Positions 52,201-64,000 of a DNA stretch of 64,000 bases are shown piece by piece. The stretch covers positions 186,001 through 250,000 of the forward strand of contig CAJNOI010000018.1 of NCBI GenBank assembly GCA_905250115.1, read 5' to 3'. The stretch comes from Adineta steineri. Lineage: Eukaryota > Rotifera > Eurotatoria > Adinetida > Adinetidae. The stretch's first letter is position 1. The number at the start of each line of letters is the position of its first letter. Made by a program: the position numbers and the translations under genes. The notes beneath the pieces were generated by a model that worked only from the letters and a program-made list of their open reading frames with translations, ran no database searches and had not been told where the DNA came from.

Positions 52201-55016
52201 ATACTGGTTCTAGAGCAGACTTAGTTGTAAGAAGAACAAATAGAATTATAACTGACTTTACGCGTTGTCAGCATCTATGCGTACTTTTTCGCACTAGCAA
52301 TAGCTGGATTTGATTGACTGATGTTGGCAGCATACTCTACTAAGGGTCCTTAACAGCTGACGTAACGAATACAGGAAATCAAATTAAATCTCACTAGGGC
52401 ACGGACGGACTCCAGGTGGTCAACAACTGCTCACATATATTTCGAAATAGTTTACCACATAAATAATTAATGTTAGCGAATGACTAGCGTCAGTAGCATA
52501 CCTAAAGAGATGTGATTTGACTGTGACTTTTGCGCATATATTATTAAAATAAAAGTTGTTGGAGTCTGTCTGGACCCCCAGGTGAATGGATCAAGGTTAA
52601 CATTGATCTATTTGATTGACCTACATCCCCTTAAAGACATATAGAAATCAATTGTGCCTACTCTTATCGTCAATCCATATACATGATGTTATATCCACAT
52701 GTGTGAATCTAATTGAATAACAAAATATTTTTTATCTTTAGATCAAATCTAGTGGTGATAATACAAGCCAAATTATTCTTGATAATAGTATTGGTCCATT
52801 ATCAATGAATAGTTATCAACACGATGCAACAACAAAAACAAGTCTATCAAGTTTTAGTCGTGAAACATTAGCTGATGATATTGAACTTCCACACGGAACA
52901 CTCGATGGACGAGCAGTTAGTATTAATGAAATTGTTGGTACAATGGATGATTCAACACCATTACCCGTATCAATCAATGATAAAGATAAACAACGAATGT
53001 TTGATAAAACTTATTCAGCACAAGAGAATACCGCAGCTAGTATTGAAGAGGTTTGTTTTGATCTATGAAGAAAATAATCACATTTTATTTTATTATCTAT
53101 TTGTAGATTGCAAGTAAAATTGATCGTGTTGAAGATCATTTATTTTCATACAGACGTTTTATGGATTTCATTCGAGCGTAAGTATGAAAGAAATGACACT
53201 TCATTTCCCCTCCTAATATTAATTCAATCAAAAACAAAGAAAAGAAAAATTACTCGTTCTTATAACATTCTCGTACTATATGTCCAAAGGAAAAAAACGT
53301 GAATGACATGATCTTCTATATTGATTGAGTGATATATGACATGATCGGTGGTAATTACTCTTCGTTCTCTCTCTCATGGGGTGTATTTCTATCACTGAAT
53401 ATTCTTATTATTATTGTCGACGTTTGCATATAAATATAATGTGGCACTCTAGAAGCAAAAAGAAAAGAGAGAAACAAATGGTAATGATGATCTTCCTGTT
53501 CGATCTCACCGTATGCATCCGGAGAAGAAAAACATACTCTTTTGTATGTTCGTAGAGAGAGAGAGAGCATATCTTTAGTTTTCAGACATATCGTAAGTCA
53601 GTATTCATCATAAGACGAGAAGGAAGTTTTTTATGAGAACAAAATGTGCAAATTCAACTTTGGATTCGTATTATTTGATTTTAGCTAGCCTATATAATTT
53701 TGTTTTCATTTTTTTAGAAAATCTGAAAAGAGTGCATCAATTGTTCGTGATGATAGTTTTACCAATATAGCAAATTATTCCGATACTCTAGCAGCTAAGA
53801 AACGATTAGCTTCAGCTCCACCAGAAAATAATCTCGCTACATCTTCAACTACAAGTAATCGTCGATCTCGTTTTGATAATAATAATACAAATAATAGTCA
53901 TGAACGTTTGCCATCTATAATATCATCACCAGATGATAGTGTTATATCTGATATAATGTCAAATTCAGTTATAGCAACAGCAAGTGGAAGTGCAATGGGT
54001 ATATCAAAAAATCGTTTTTTTTCATTAAGTCGTCGTTTTCGTTTTCGTGTACAATCTCCCGAAAAAGGAGGAGCAACATCACCCACATCACCAACATCAG
54101 CAACTGTTCATTTTCTTGATGAAGATATTGATTTAGAAACAAAAGAACGTACATTAAGAAAATCCGATCAAAATGGAAATCGACCATCAAAAGGCATATT
54201 AAAAACATTAAGACATCGTTCACCATTTCGTTTTCGTTCGAAAGATGCTGTTATACCTGAACAAGAACCATCTCCACCACCACCACCTCCACCATCAGAT
54301 CCCATTCCTGCTAATACACAAACACTTCCGGTTTCATTACCATCATCAAATGCTCCGAAAGATAATAAAAAGAAATTACCACCACCTGTGTCTACATCTA
54401 CGACTGTTCAACCTAAACATCGTGGTCGTTTAGTTGAATTAAAAAAGACGACATCTAAAACATCTTCCTCAAATGGTACATCTAATAAAGATTCAAACGC
54501 AGAACCAACTGGTTCAACATTAGTTAGACGAACATCAGGATTAAAAGATCTTATTCATAAATTTGATGTAACATCTGATAAAGCATCAAAATCGAAAAAA
54601 CCTACATCTGATATGAATATAACAGAATCAAAACAAGATGAACAAGTTAAACAAACAACTACGAATACTGATAATTCATTTGATAGTTATCGACGACCTC
54701 CAAATCTTTCTTCTACAGACAAATCAAAAACTATTGACATTCCGGATCTTTTACGAAATGTTGAAAAAGATCCGACAAGTTCAACCGCAAAAGCAATATT
54801 TCGACATTCAAATTCAAGTCGACAAACAACATCATTTGATTCAACTACAAGTATGGTTAGTGCAAGTGAATCAATTCTAACAACGAACAGTAATAGTATG
54901 AGAAAACCAACATCAACAGCCAGGCCATTAATGATTTCTCTTGTAAGTTATTTTATGTTTGTATTTTCTTTTAAAATTCTTTTTTTTCCTATTTTTAGAG
55001 CAAAGATGAATCGTAA
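46240..55016 (+). CDS. long coiled-coil protein, SOGA/MTCL microtubule cross-linker-like
   Basis: Sixteen exons: 46240-46399, 47461-47558, 47866-47947, 48002-48088, 48246-48448, 48507-49010, 49071-49167, 49226-49326, 49815-50525, 50938-51186, 51238-51405, 51462-51863, 52742-53050, 53107-53177, 53718-54942 and 54999-55016. They sum to 4485 nt (1494 residues) with every phase agreeing. An in-frame stop precedes the ATG. N-terminal coiled coil: RTEDAEEFKQLQAELEIAAK, NCRILQFKLRKAEKR, LLIAKEVSVRLHSELEKSEE; this order resembles the SOGA/MTCL family (from memory, not aligned). Further heptad-rich coils run to about residue 950. The C-terminal third is Ser/Thr/Pro-rich with basic patches (FFSLSRRFRFRVQSPEKGG), a PPPPPPP run and a final 6-codon exon ending SKDES. 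Likely cytoskeletal. Another coiled-coil family remains possible. Confidence 0.75.
51885..52710. mobile_element. inserted element in intron 12 of the coiled-coil gene
   Basis: The intron 51864-52741 is 878 bp and its interior is less AT-rich than its surroundings. Inverted pairs are GTGATTCTGTCAC (51892-51904) with GTGACGGAATCAC (52038-52050, one mismatch), and TCACTTGGGGTCC (52141-52153) with GGACCCCCAGGTGA (52572-52585). No ORF is seen. Probably a non-autonomous transposon or a composite; edges are approximate. Confidence 0.45.
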
Positions 55017-56128
55017 CATACATTTTGTCTTTATTTGTTCAAATTGTAATTATCGTATTCACACATCTTCTTTTTTTTTCTGTCATTGTTTTTTGATATA
55101 AACGATTAAATTCATTTAAAAAATAACATTTTATTGATTAAAAATAGAATAAATGCAGTTTTATATACCGAATGTGAATTGTATGATTTTTTAAATGAAT
55201 GTTGAATAATAAAAAAAAAACGTTTTTCTTCTTTAAAATTTATCGATTTCATAATAGAAAATATCATAGATTCAACATTTATAATTTATAAAACGGAAGA
55301 CATTTTAACAGTTTTTTTCAATTAAATACTTTTGTACTTCCTTAAAAAAATAACAGAAGTTATTATGACATTATATTATAGTATTATATGAGATATATAA
55401 CTAATAGAAAACTTTGTTGTCTTGTCATTTACATATAAAGAATATTAAATTTCTATTTATCTTTTTGTTCATCATGTCTGTTTGAATAAATTATATTTGT
55501 TCACTTTTGTATAGATTACCAAATCTGAGTAACAACAATTTACCTTCTATTAAATTCGAATGATTTTATTAAATTACATTTTACTACTGTTAAAAAATCT
55601 GAGAAGTGAAGTTTATACTTGAATTCAATATCGTTCTTATATATCCCGTTGATGATAGATCAAATAGTAAGACATAAGATTTGTATTTCAGTACTTTTAT
55701 TTTTAATGTATCATTAGATCAGGTGACAGTAAAATGAAACGAAATGGTAATCAGTGCGATAGGTACATCTTCATTTTTCAGATTTCTTCGAATTTTTATT
55801 AGAAATTTAACATATGTACGTGACGTCAATTATTTTTCATTATGGCATTTTTGAGAGCAATTGTGAAGTAAAAATATAAAAGAAAAACATGGAGCGAGCC
55901 GTATATTTTCTTCATTGTTTTCTTACCCTTTTTTTTTCTCTTCGTGTCATAATTTTGTGTTCTGTTTTTAACTGAGTAAAGCGTCTCATACATGCTGCTT
56001 GCATGAGACATCACCAGAGACAAACAACATATTTTATATGAAAACGATTCTTCATAACAATATTATATACTTTAATGGTTTGTCTATTTCTATTTTTCTT
56101 TAGAAAAAAAAATATCATAGGATTGAAT
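55017..56128. other. intergenic
   Basis: 1.1 kb, AT-rich. It contains the nuclear-receptor promoter. An in-frame upstream ATG at 56075 would add a hydrophobic leader (MVCLFLFFF) that is unlikely for this class. Confidence 0.5.
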
Positions 56129-58541
56129 ATGAATAGTATGGAAATAATAAACGATATAACACAAAATTTATCATCTTTACAAACATTTCATAGAGATTCA
56201 ACATCAGAGCAAGAACAGCAGGATGTGACTCTCTCGGTACAACATGATCAAGTAACATTGACTATGAAAGAAAAACAAGAGAAAAAACCAATTTCATTTC
56301 CATTTGGAAAATGGTAAGATTTAATAAAAAAAAATAATTCTTTATTCAATAAATCTTTATTTATTGATCTAGTCGAATATGTCATGATAGAGCTACTGGA
56401 GTTCACTATGGTGTTATTACATGTGAAGGATGTAAAGTTAGTTTCTCTATTAATTATGAAATAATTTCTTTTCAAGAATAATACTTATGTTTTCAATAGG
56501 GCTTTTTCAAAAGAAGTATAACGCAAGGTATACCATATGAATGTTATTTTGGTAATAAATGTATAATTAATATTGAAACACGTAATCGATGTAAAGCATG
56601 TCGATTTAAACGATGTGTTGAACATGGTATGGCAATGGAAAGTGTTAAAATGGGTCGAATACCAAAAAAAGTTAAAGAAAAAGCATTAAGAAATTATCAT
56701 AAACAACAACAAAATCATCAAATTGATCAATTATATTTTAAAGAAGAATCTGTTAATTGTAAAATAGATAATCATAAATTATTAAATGTAAAAAGTGAAT
56801 CAGCATCATCATCATCAGATTCTTCGAGTATGGATCTATGTCAATCAACTGATTCTAGTCCAGATTTCATTATTTTACCTCAACGTAAATAATAATCATG
56901 AATTCGTAAAGTTTTAAAACTCTGTTTTTATATTTATTTAGAAATATTAAATTATTCCGAACAATCAATTCGAATTGCAGATGTAATTGAATTAACTATA
57001 TCATCATCTAATCTTCATATTGATAATTTTAATAATAGTTTATCCACACTTCGTTTACCATCGATTTTTTATGAATCTTGTTCAATATCAGACACAAGAT
57101 CGAATACTTTAATGAAATCAAATGAAAAGTTTCTGTCAATGAATGATAAGAATATAATGACTGTATCAAAATATATATTAAAAATAAATGAAAATACTTT
57201 AATAACTTATATGTTTAATTATGAAGTACGTTATTCAAAAAATATTCTTCAAATTATGAAATATCTTTCACAAAAACTTTGTCAACCATTTCTTATTTAT
57301 GAACTTGATTTTGAAGTTACATCATTTTTTCGTTATATACGTTGGAAAATGCTGAATTTTTATTTAAAACATACGAAAATATTACAAGTGCATGTCGAAA
57401 GAATGTTTGGTATTATTAATCTCGGTGTAAATATATATTTATAGAATCTTAAAATATATATATATATATATTTTTCTTTCAAGATAACAGAATATCCCGG
57501 TATTCATGCAACATCAAAACAAATGTGGAAAGATGTACATGCTAGTATATCACAAGATGTTAATAAATTACTTGATTTTGCTAAAAATGTAAGAACATAT
57601 GATTTCTTAGTATAACAGAAAATCGATTAATTTTTTTTCTCTAATATTATAGTTTCAGTAGCCAGACGGGAGCTCAGCTTTTCCCTAAGAATAGTTTACC
57701 TTTGCTTAAAAACCACTCCCACAGCCTCTCTAGACGCTGAGTCTACACTTACAACTTTTCTGGTTACGCATTCTATCACTAGTTATTGAACCATTATTGT
57801 CTGTAAGATATTTGTTGAGACTGAAGCTTTTACTCTATAAATCCTATATTTCTTTTAAGTATTTTCTCATATATCAAAATAGATTTAAGCTGATTATTTC
57901 TTAAGTTTATAATATTCATAATAAGATTAACATATTCTCATTTTAGACACCTGGTTTGAATGAATTAAATGTAGATGATTTGTCTCGCATTTTAAATAAT
58001 CGAATATTCGAGTTTTGGATAGTAAGTTATATATATTTATTATATTATATTATTAAGAAATAAATACATTTTAGATGTATCATTATCCATTATTTTATCA
58101 GAATGAATCTTATATAATGACAATAAATGGTTTACATTATACTCGTTTTTTTATGAGTCAATTTATTGGAAAAAAGACAACAGATGCTTTACATGAATGT
58201 TCTCAACGTCTTCATTCATTAAATATAACACAAGTTGAACATAGTCTAATTATTCCTATAGTTCTTTGTTTACCAGATGAAAATTTAATTGATTCCGAAA
58301 GTGTACATATTATTAAATATTGTTATATGTATGCACTTTATATTCAATTATGTATAACACGTACTGAAGATGAAGCAAAATCAATATTTGATCAAATCCT
58401 TCAGGTAAATTTTATCGATATATGTATATGTTAGAATTATATTTGTTTGTATAGATTATCGATTCACTTGCCACTGTTAGTCAATTATGTAAAGAAAATA
58501 TTGGAGAACTTATATTTGAGGAAACAGAATCTCAGGAATGA
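56129..58541 (+). CDS. nuclear receptor (NR1-like)
   Basis: Ligand-regulated transcription factor family, eight exons: 56129-56313, 56373-56436, 56500-56884, 56942-57426, 57484-57588, 57947-58021, 58075-58404 and 58455-58541 (571 residues, phases agree). The DNA-binding domain has all eight zinc Cys: CRICHDRATGVHYGVITC, P-box CEGCKG, GFFKRSI, CYFGNKC, RNRCKACRFKRC, then SVKMGRIPKK. Introns fall just before the first Cys and just before GFFKRS. A long Ser-rich hinge leads to the ligand-binding domain, recognised by FAKNTPGLNELNVDDLSRIL (helix 3-4 signature). The C-terminus GELIFEETESQE is a poor match to the usual AF-2 helix. Subfamily placement (E75/E78/HR96 side of NR1) is uncertain. Confidence 0.9.
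57655..57900. repeat. foreign-looking insertion in nuclear-receptor intron
   Basis: The intron 57589-57946 is 358 bp against about 60 bp for most others in this gene. Its middle starts CAGTAGCCAGACGGGAGCTC and is richer in G+C than its flanks. No ORF or clear terminal repeat. Probably a degenerate dispersed repeat. Confidence 0.35.
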
Positions 58542-58556
58542 AGTTTTATTTTTAAA

Positions 58557-58845
58557 ATGAAATTTATAATTATTTTTATGTTAGTGCTTATTATTCTCGC
58601 ATCTTCTTTTGTTGTTGCTATGCAAATGTGAAAATCGTCTATGATCTATTAAAATTATTAATGAACATAATGAGATCTCTTTTTATTACTATGCTATAGT
58701 AATTTCACTTAATAACTGAAAGAAAAAATTAACTATTAATGAATCTTATACTCATATTAGAAAACGTGATGAAAAAGAAGTCTGTGTTGCATGTCGATCT
58801 TTTTTTATAGTAACATTTTTAATGGCACATGATATAATTCTTTGA
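58557..58845 (+). CDS. candidate two-exon secreted micropeptide
   Basis: A strong signal peptide, MKFIIIFMLVLIILASSFVV, begins 15 bp after the nuclear-receptor stop. With donor GTGAAA at 58628 and acceptor TATTAG ending 58760, the frame continues into KRDEKEVCVACRSFFIVTFL and stops at 58845 (exons 58557-58627 and 58761-58845, 51 residues). The phase fits, but with so short a model chance cannot be excluded. The CVACRSFF string also resembles a nuclear-receptor P-box region, so part may be a decayed receptor exon. Confidence 0.3.
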
Positions 58846-59935
58846 ACTAAAAATAAAAATAATAAAAAAATGACGTAAATTCTATTAATGATATCAAATG
58901 CTATCTTATGTAAAAAGTAACTTCGTCATATTTTCAAACGAAAGAAAATCTCGATCACGGGTCATACTAAAAAATAAAATAAATTATTATTTAATGTGTT
59001 TAGGAGATATTACTAATGCAAATAAATTACTTTTTAGACCGATATCGATTGCATAATTAAAAAATTCAAAAACATGATATTAAATTACAAAAACATGACA
59101 TTAAATGACAAAAAAATAAGTAATTATTTTTATACCCTCGTTAAATGCTAATGATATTATGATAGGTAGTCGTCTATGTTGACAAATATATAGAAAAAAA
59201 ATGATTGATTATTATTTGCAATCAAAATAATTCTTTGTGTTAACAAAATGGTTATTGTCATTGATAAGTACCTTTGCTGTTTTTACAAAGATAACAAAAT
59301 AATATTTACGAATTAACTAGCACGATCAAGGTTTGATAAGAATACTTATTGTTTATGGTGAAATAATGAGTTAGAAACTAATGATCTAAATATTGAAAAA
59401 GAAGCAATTATAGCAGATAGATCAACATCTACGTATCTTTTTTCATGTAAATTATTGAAATGTTATTTGTAGATTAGTTGATCGATATTTTTATTAGTAG
59501 CAGATAATTTCGATCGATTATACAGGAATGTTTATATACTGTTTGTGAGTGTCATCATTATTATTATTTTGTTGTTAGGTACCGGTGTAATCTATTCAAT
59601 GTGAAAATTGTAATGCAATATTTCATATTCATACTATTGTTTGTTGTATAGGAAATGTACATAAAAAGATGAAAATGAAATATGAGGGAGATGTATATAT
59701 ATTTTTTTTTGTTGTCCTGTATATTTAATACAATAGGAAAACATGTTTGTATGTTAAATAAGACCAACCAGCCGTGACAAAATATAAATATATTATTGTC
59801 AGATAAATAATTAGTTGATTATACGTTATATATATATCACAATTACAATATAATTATACTGTCAGAAATTATTAGACAAGTAACACATACTATTTGATTC
59901 TTCTATCGTTTTAGTTCTTAGAAAAATTCAAAGAA
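58846..59935. other. intergenic with a short tandem repeat
   Basis: About 1.1 kb. At about 59069-59114 a unit close to AAAAACATGATATTAAATTA is repeated about twice. No gene is seen. Confidence 0.5.
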
Positions 59936-61273
59936 ATGAATCCAGCTGCTTGGGCATATAAGTTCATGCTTGATCGGTAAGTAATATTATTTACAATAGA
60001 TCATATTCATTGAAATATTTAATTAAAAGATTTCGAGCAACTGTAGCAGCGGTTGTAGCATATAGCAGTATATGTGCACTTTGTACGTCGTTGATCAGTT
60101 TTGCTATTGTATTAATTGTTTCTCTTATTCCATTATACTTGAGTAGAAATCCAGATGATGCATATGGAGAAGGTAGATATATATATATATATGCTTAGTT
60201 GTATGATATTGTACAGCATGTCCTGTTGTTCTTATTTTAGTTTATTGTATTAATGGGTATACGTTAACAGCGGGTTTTCAAATCCCACAATATAATACAA
60301 CATTCACAGATTCAATGGCTAGCAGATCATATAGTTTTCAATCGAGTCCGCCCTCATCCACAGTTACCGGTTCTTGCACAGGTCTTAATAATTATAGAGT
60401 TTCAGAAACAGAAATGGTATCTGTAACTGATAATTGTACCTTTCAATTGTTATCGATAATTTCTCCACTTCTTCCAAATGCAAAAGTATTTAATAACTAT
60501 GCTCTTAGTGAAGCTGTAAGTTCAAAGAATATTTTTTTTTAATGTATTGATATAGATATTCTATTAATAGTGTTATCGAACTTTGCAAACATGTTATTCT
60601 GATTCATTATTAACTGCATGTATTTTATCCAACTGTGTTGTAACTGGTTTATCTAATGCTGCAAGTGCATCGTATCCTTTAACCTATTACACACTTAGTT
60701 GTGCTGCTAAGATATACTATAAAACACGTTGTCTAGATGCTCCAGCATCTTCTGGATTATACTATTCTAGTTCTCAGCGGAACAGCGTTTGCCGTCAGCG
60801 ACGTTTGAATCGGATTAATACATGTTTAAGCTCTACGGTATCATTAATGAATGTGCCCTGCATGATCAGTGTTTCTAGTGGCCTTGTGACGACTCCTGCA
60901 GGAAGTTGTACTCAAATCGTTACTGCCAACAGTGCTCAAATAACTATTACTGATGGTGCTATCCCTCCTTGCTCATCTGGTGTAACTTTTACATCATTCA
61001 GCATCAATCCATCATCGACTACACAACCCGTCAGCAATTTTCCAACTACATTCTTTGGAGCTTCAGATCAAACCGATGGTCATCCATATAGAATTTCATC
61101 CATTACTAGTACAAACTTTTATGCAAATCGTAAGTATATTACCAGTACGAAACACTTCATTTTTTATATTGATGATTTTTATTATAGAATCTGGTGCTCT
61201 GTACTGTGGCTCTATATCACAAGCTGGCATTGTTGCAGCTGTTAATACAGCTATCAGTTCGCAATCTTCATGA
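59936..61273 (+). CDS. unknown membrane protein with Cys-rich ectodomain
   Basis: Five exons: 59936-59976, 60030-60172, 60217-60515 (or from 60241), 60571-61129 and 61188-61273, about 367-375 residues. A short cytoplasmic N-terminus (MNPAAWAYKFMLDRFRATVA) leads to one long membrane segment (about ICALCTSLISFAIVLIVSLI). The rest is Ser/Thr-rich with many Cys (GSCTGLNNYR, LQTCYSDSLLTACILSNCVV, KTRCLDAP, NSVCRQRR, ALYCGSISQAG), suggesting a disulfide-bonded extracellular domain in type II orientation. Two acceptors 24 nt apart (CAG ending 60216, TAG ending 60240) are both in frame, so isoforms differing by eight residues are possible. No family is recognised. Confidence 0.6.
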
Positions 61274-61706
61274 AAAAATGAAAACTTTTATACGTATTTT
61301 TATTTTACAGACATTTAATCTAGCTATATTAATCTATAATTAGATATTGTGCTCAAATTTTTAGAATAGATATTTTCAAATATCATCTTTATTGAATTAA
61401 TTGAAAGATGATATGAGGAGATAACGTTGAAACTCTAACAAGTATTTTTTGATATAATACAGTATCTTGTTTATATAATATCACAAAATATGCAATCAAG
61501 TATATTTCTCAATTTAAACATTAGCAAGAATAACGATGAGATATAATATAAATTTTTTTCTTATAAAAGATATTCAATGAATAACAATATTACAACAAAT
61601 AAATCACTTCACATAAATTTATCATATGATATAAGAATCATAACAAGTAGAAACAGAAATATTAGTAGAATAGAAAAATAAAAGTTGATCAGAAAAATAT
61701 ATATAT
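61274..61706. other. intergenic (convergent 3' ends)
   Basis: 433 bp, AT-rich. Contains the two 3'UTRs; nothing else is seen. Confidence 0.5.

Positions 61707-64000
<2,294 letters not shown>

Noticed and set aside
56075..56128. Upstream in-frame ATG extending the nuclear receptor.
   Set aside because: It would add a hydrophobic leader (MVCLFLFFF) that resembles a polypyrimidine tract; the next ATG is more sensible for a nuclear protein.

Overview
The window looks like nuclear DNA from a small AT-rich invertebrate, most likely a bdelloid rotifer. This is inferred from the very short introns (mostly about 45-60 bp, GT-AG), tight gene spacing, high A+T and a metazoan gene set; a cellulose-synthase-like glycosyltransferase of possible foreign origin would also fit. 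No taxonomic marker gene is present, so the group assignment is inference. Gene models below were built by hand from ORFs, splice sites and reading phase. In all complete multi-exon models the exon lengths sum to whole codons.

Layout, left half. 1-4323 (-): 5' part of a twitchin-like giant Ig-domain muscle protein, with two related inverted-repeat elements in its introns. 6092-6864 (-): thrombospondin-repeat membrane protein. 7316-9866 (-): FEZ/UNC-76 kinesin adaptor. 9956-10973 (+): 3' part of acid sphingomyelinase (SMPD1) across a 10-N gap. 11249-12063 (-): unknown disordered protein. 12442-13311 (-): CLIC. 15776-16366 (+): PLAC8 protein. 16564-17750 (+): inward-rectifier K+ channel. 19487-21848 (-): five-finger zinc-finger protein. 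24828-25626 and 26352-27146 (+): two tandem tetraspanins. 27231-28256 (-): ITPK1.

Right half. 30448-30738 and 32511-32807 (-): a tandem pair of tiny secreted-peptide genes with near-identical signal exons and diverged mature exons. 37970-40312 (+): LRR transmembrane receptor. 41102-43190 (+): cellulose-synthase-like GT2 enzyme, with an unknown intronless gene converging on it (43323-43904, -). 45161-45650: broken secreted-protein gene. 46240-55016 (+): 1494-residue coiled-coil protein resembling the SOGA/MTCL microtubule cross-linkers. 56129-58541 (+): nuclear receptor. 58557-58845 (+): possible micropeptide gene. 59936-61273 (+): unknown Cys-rich membrane protein. 61707-64000 (-): 3' part of the zinc transporter SLC30A5 (ZnT5).

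The genes do not form one pathway; this is an ordinary mixed stretch of animal chromosome. The points most worth a second look are the fast-diverging secreted-peptide pair, the GT2 enzyme with its unknown neighbour, the intron-resident inverted-repeat elements, a FEZ cassette exon that interrupts a conserved motif, and several perfect hairpins outside or next to coding exons.
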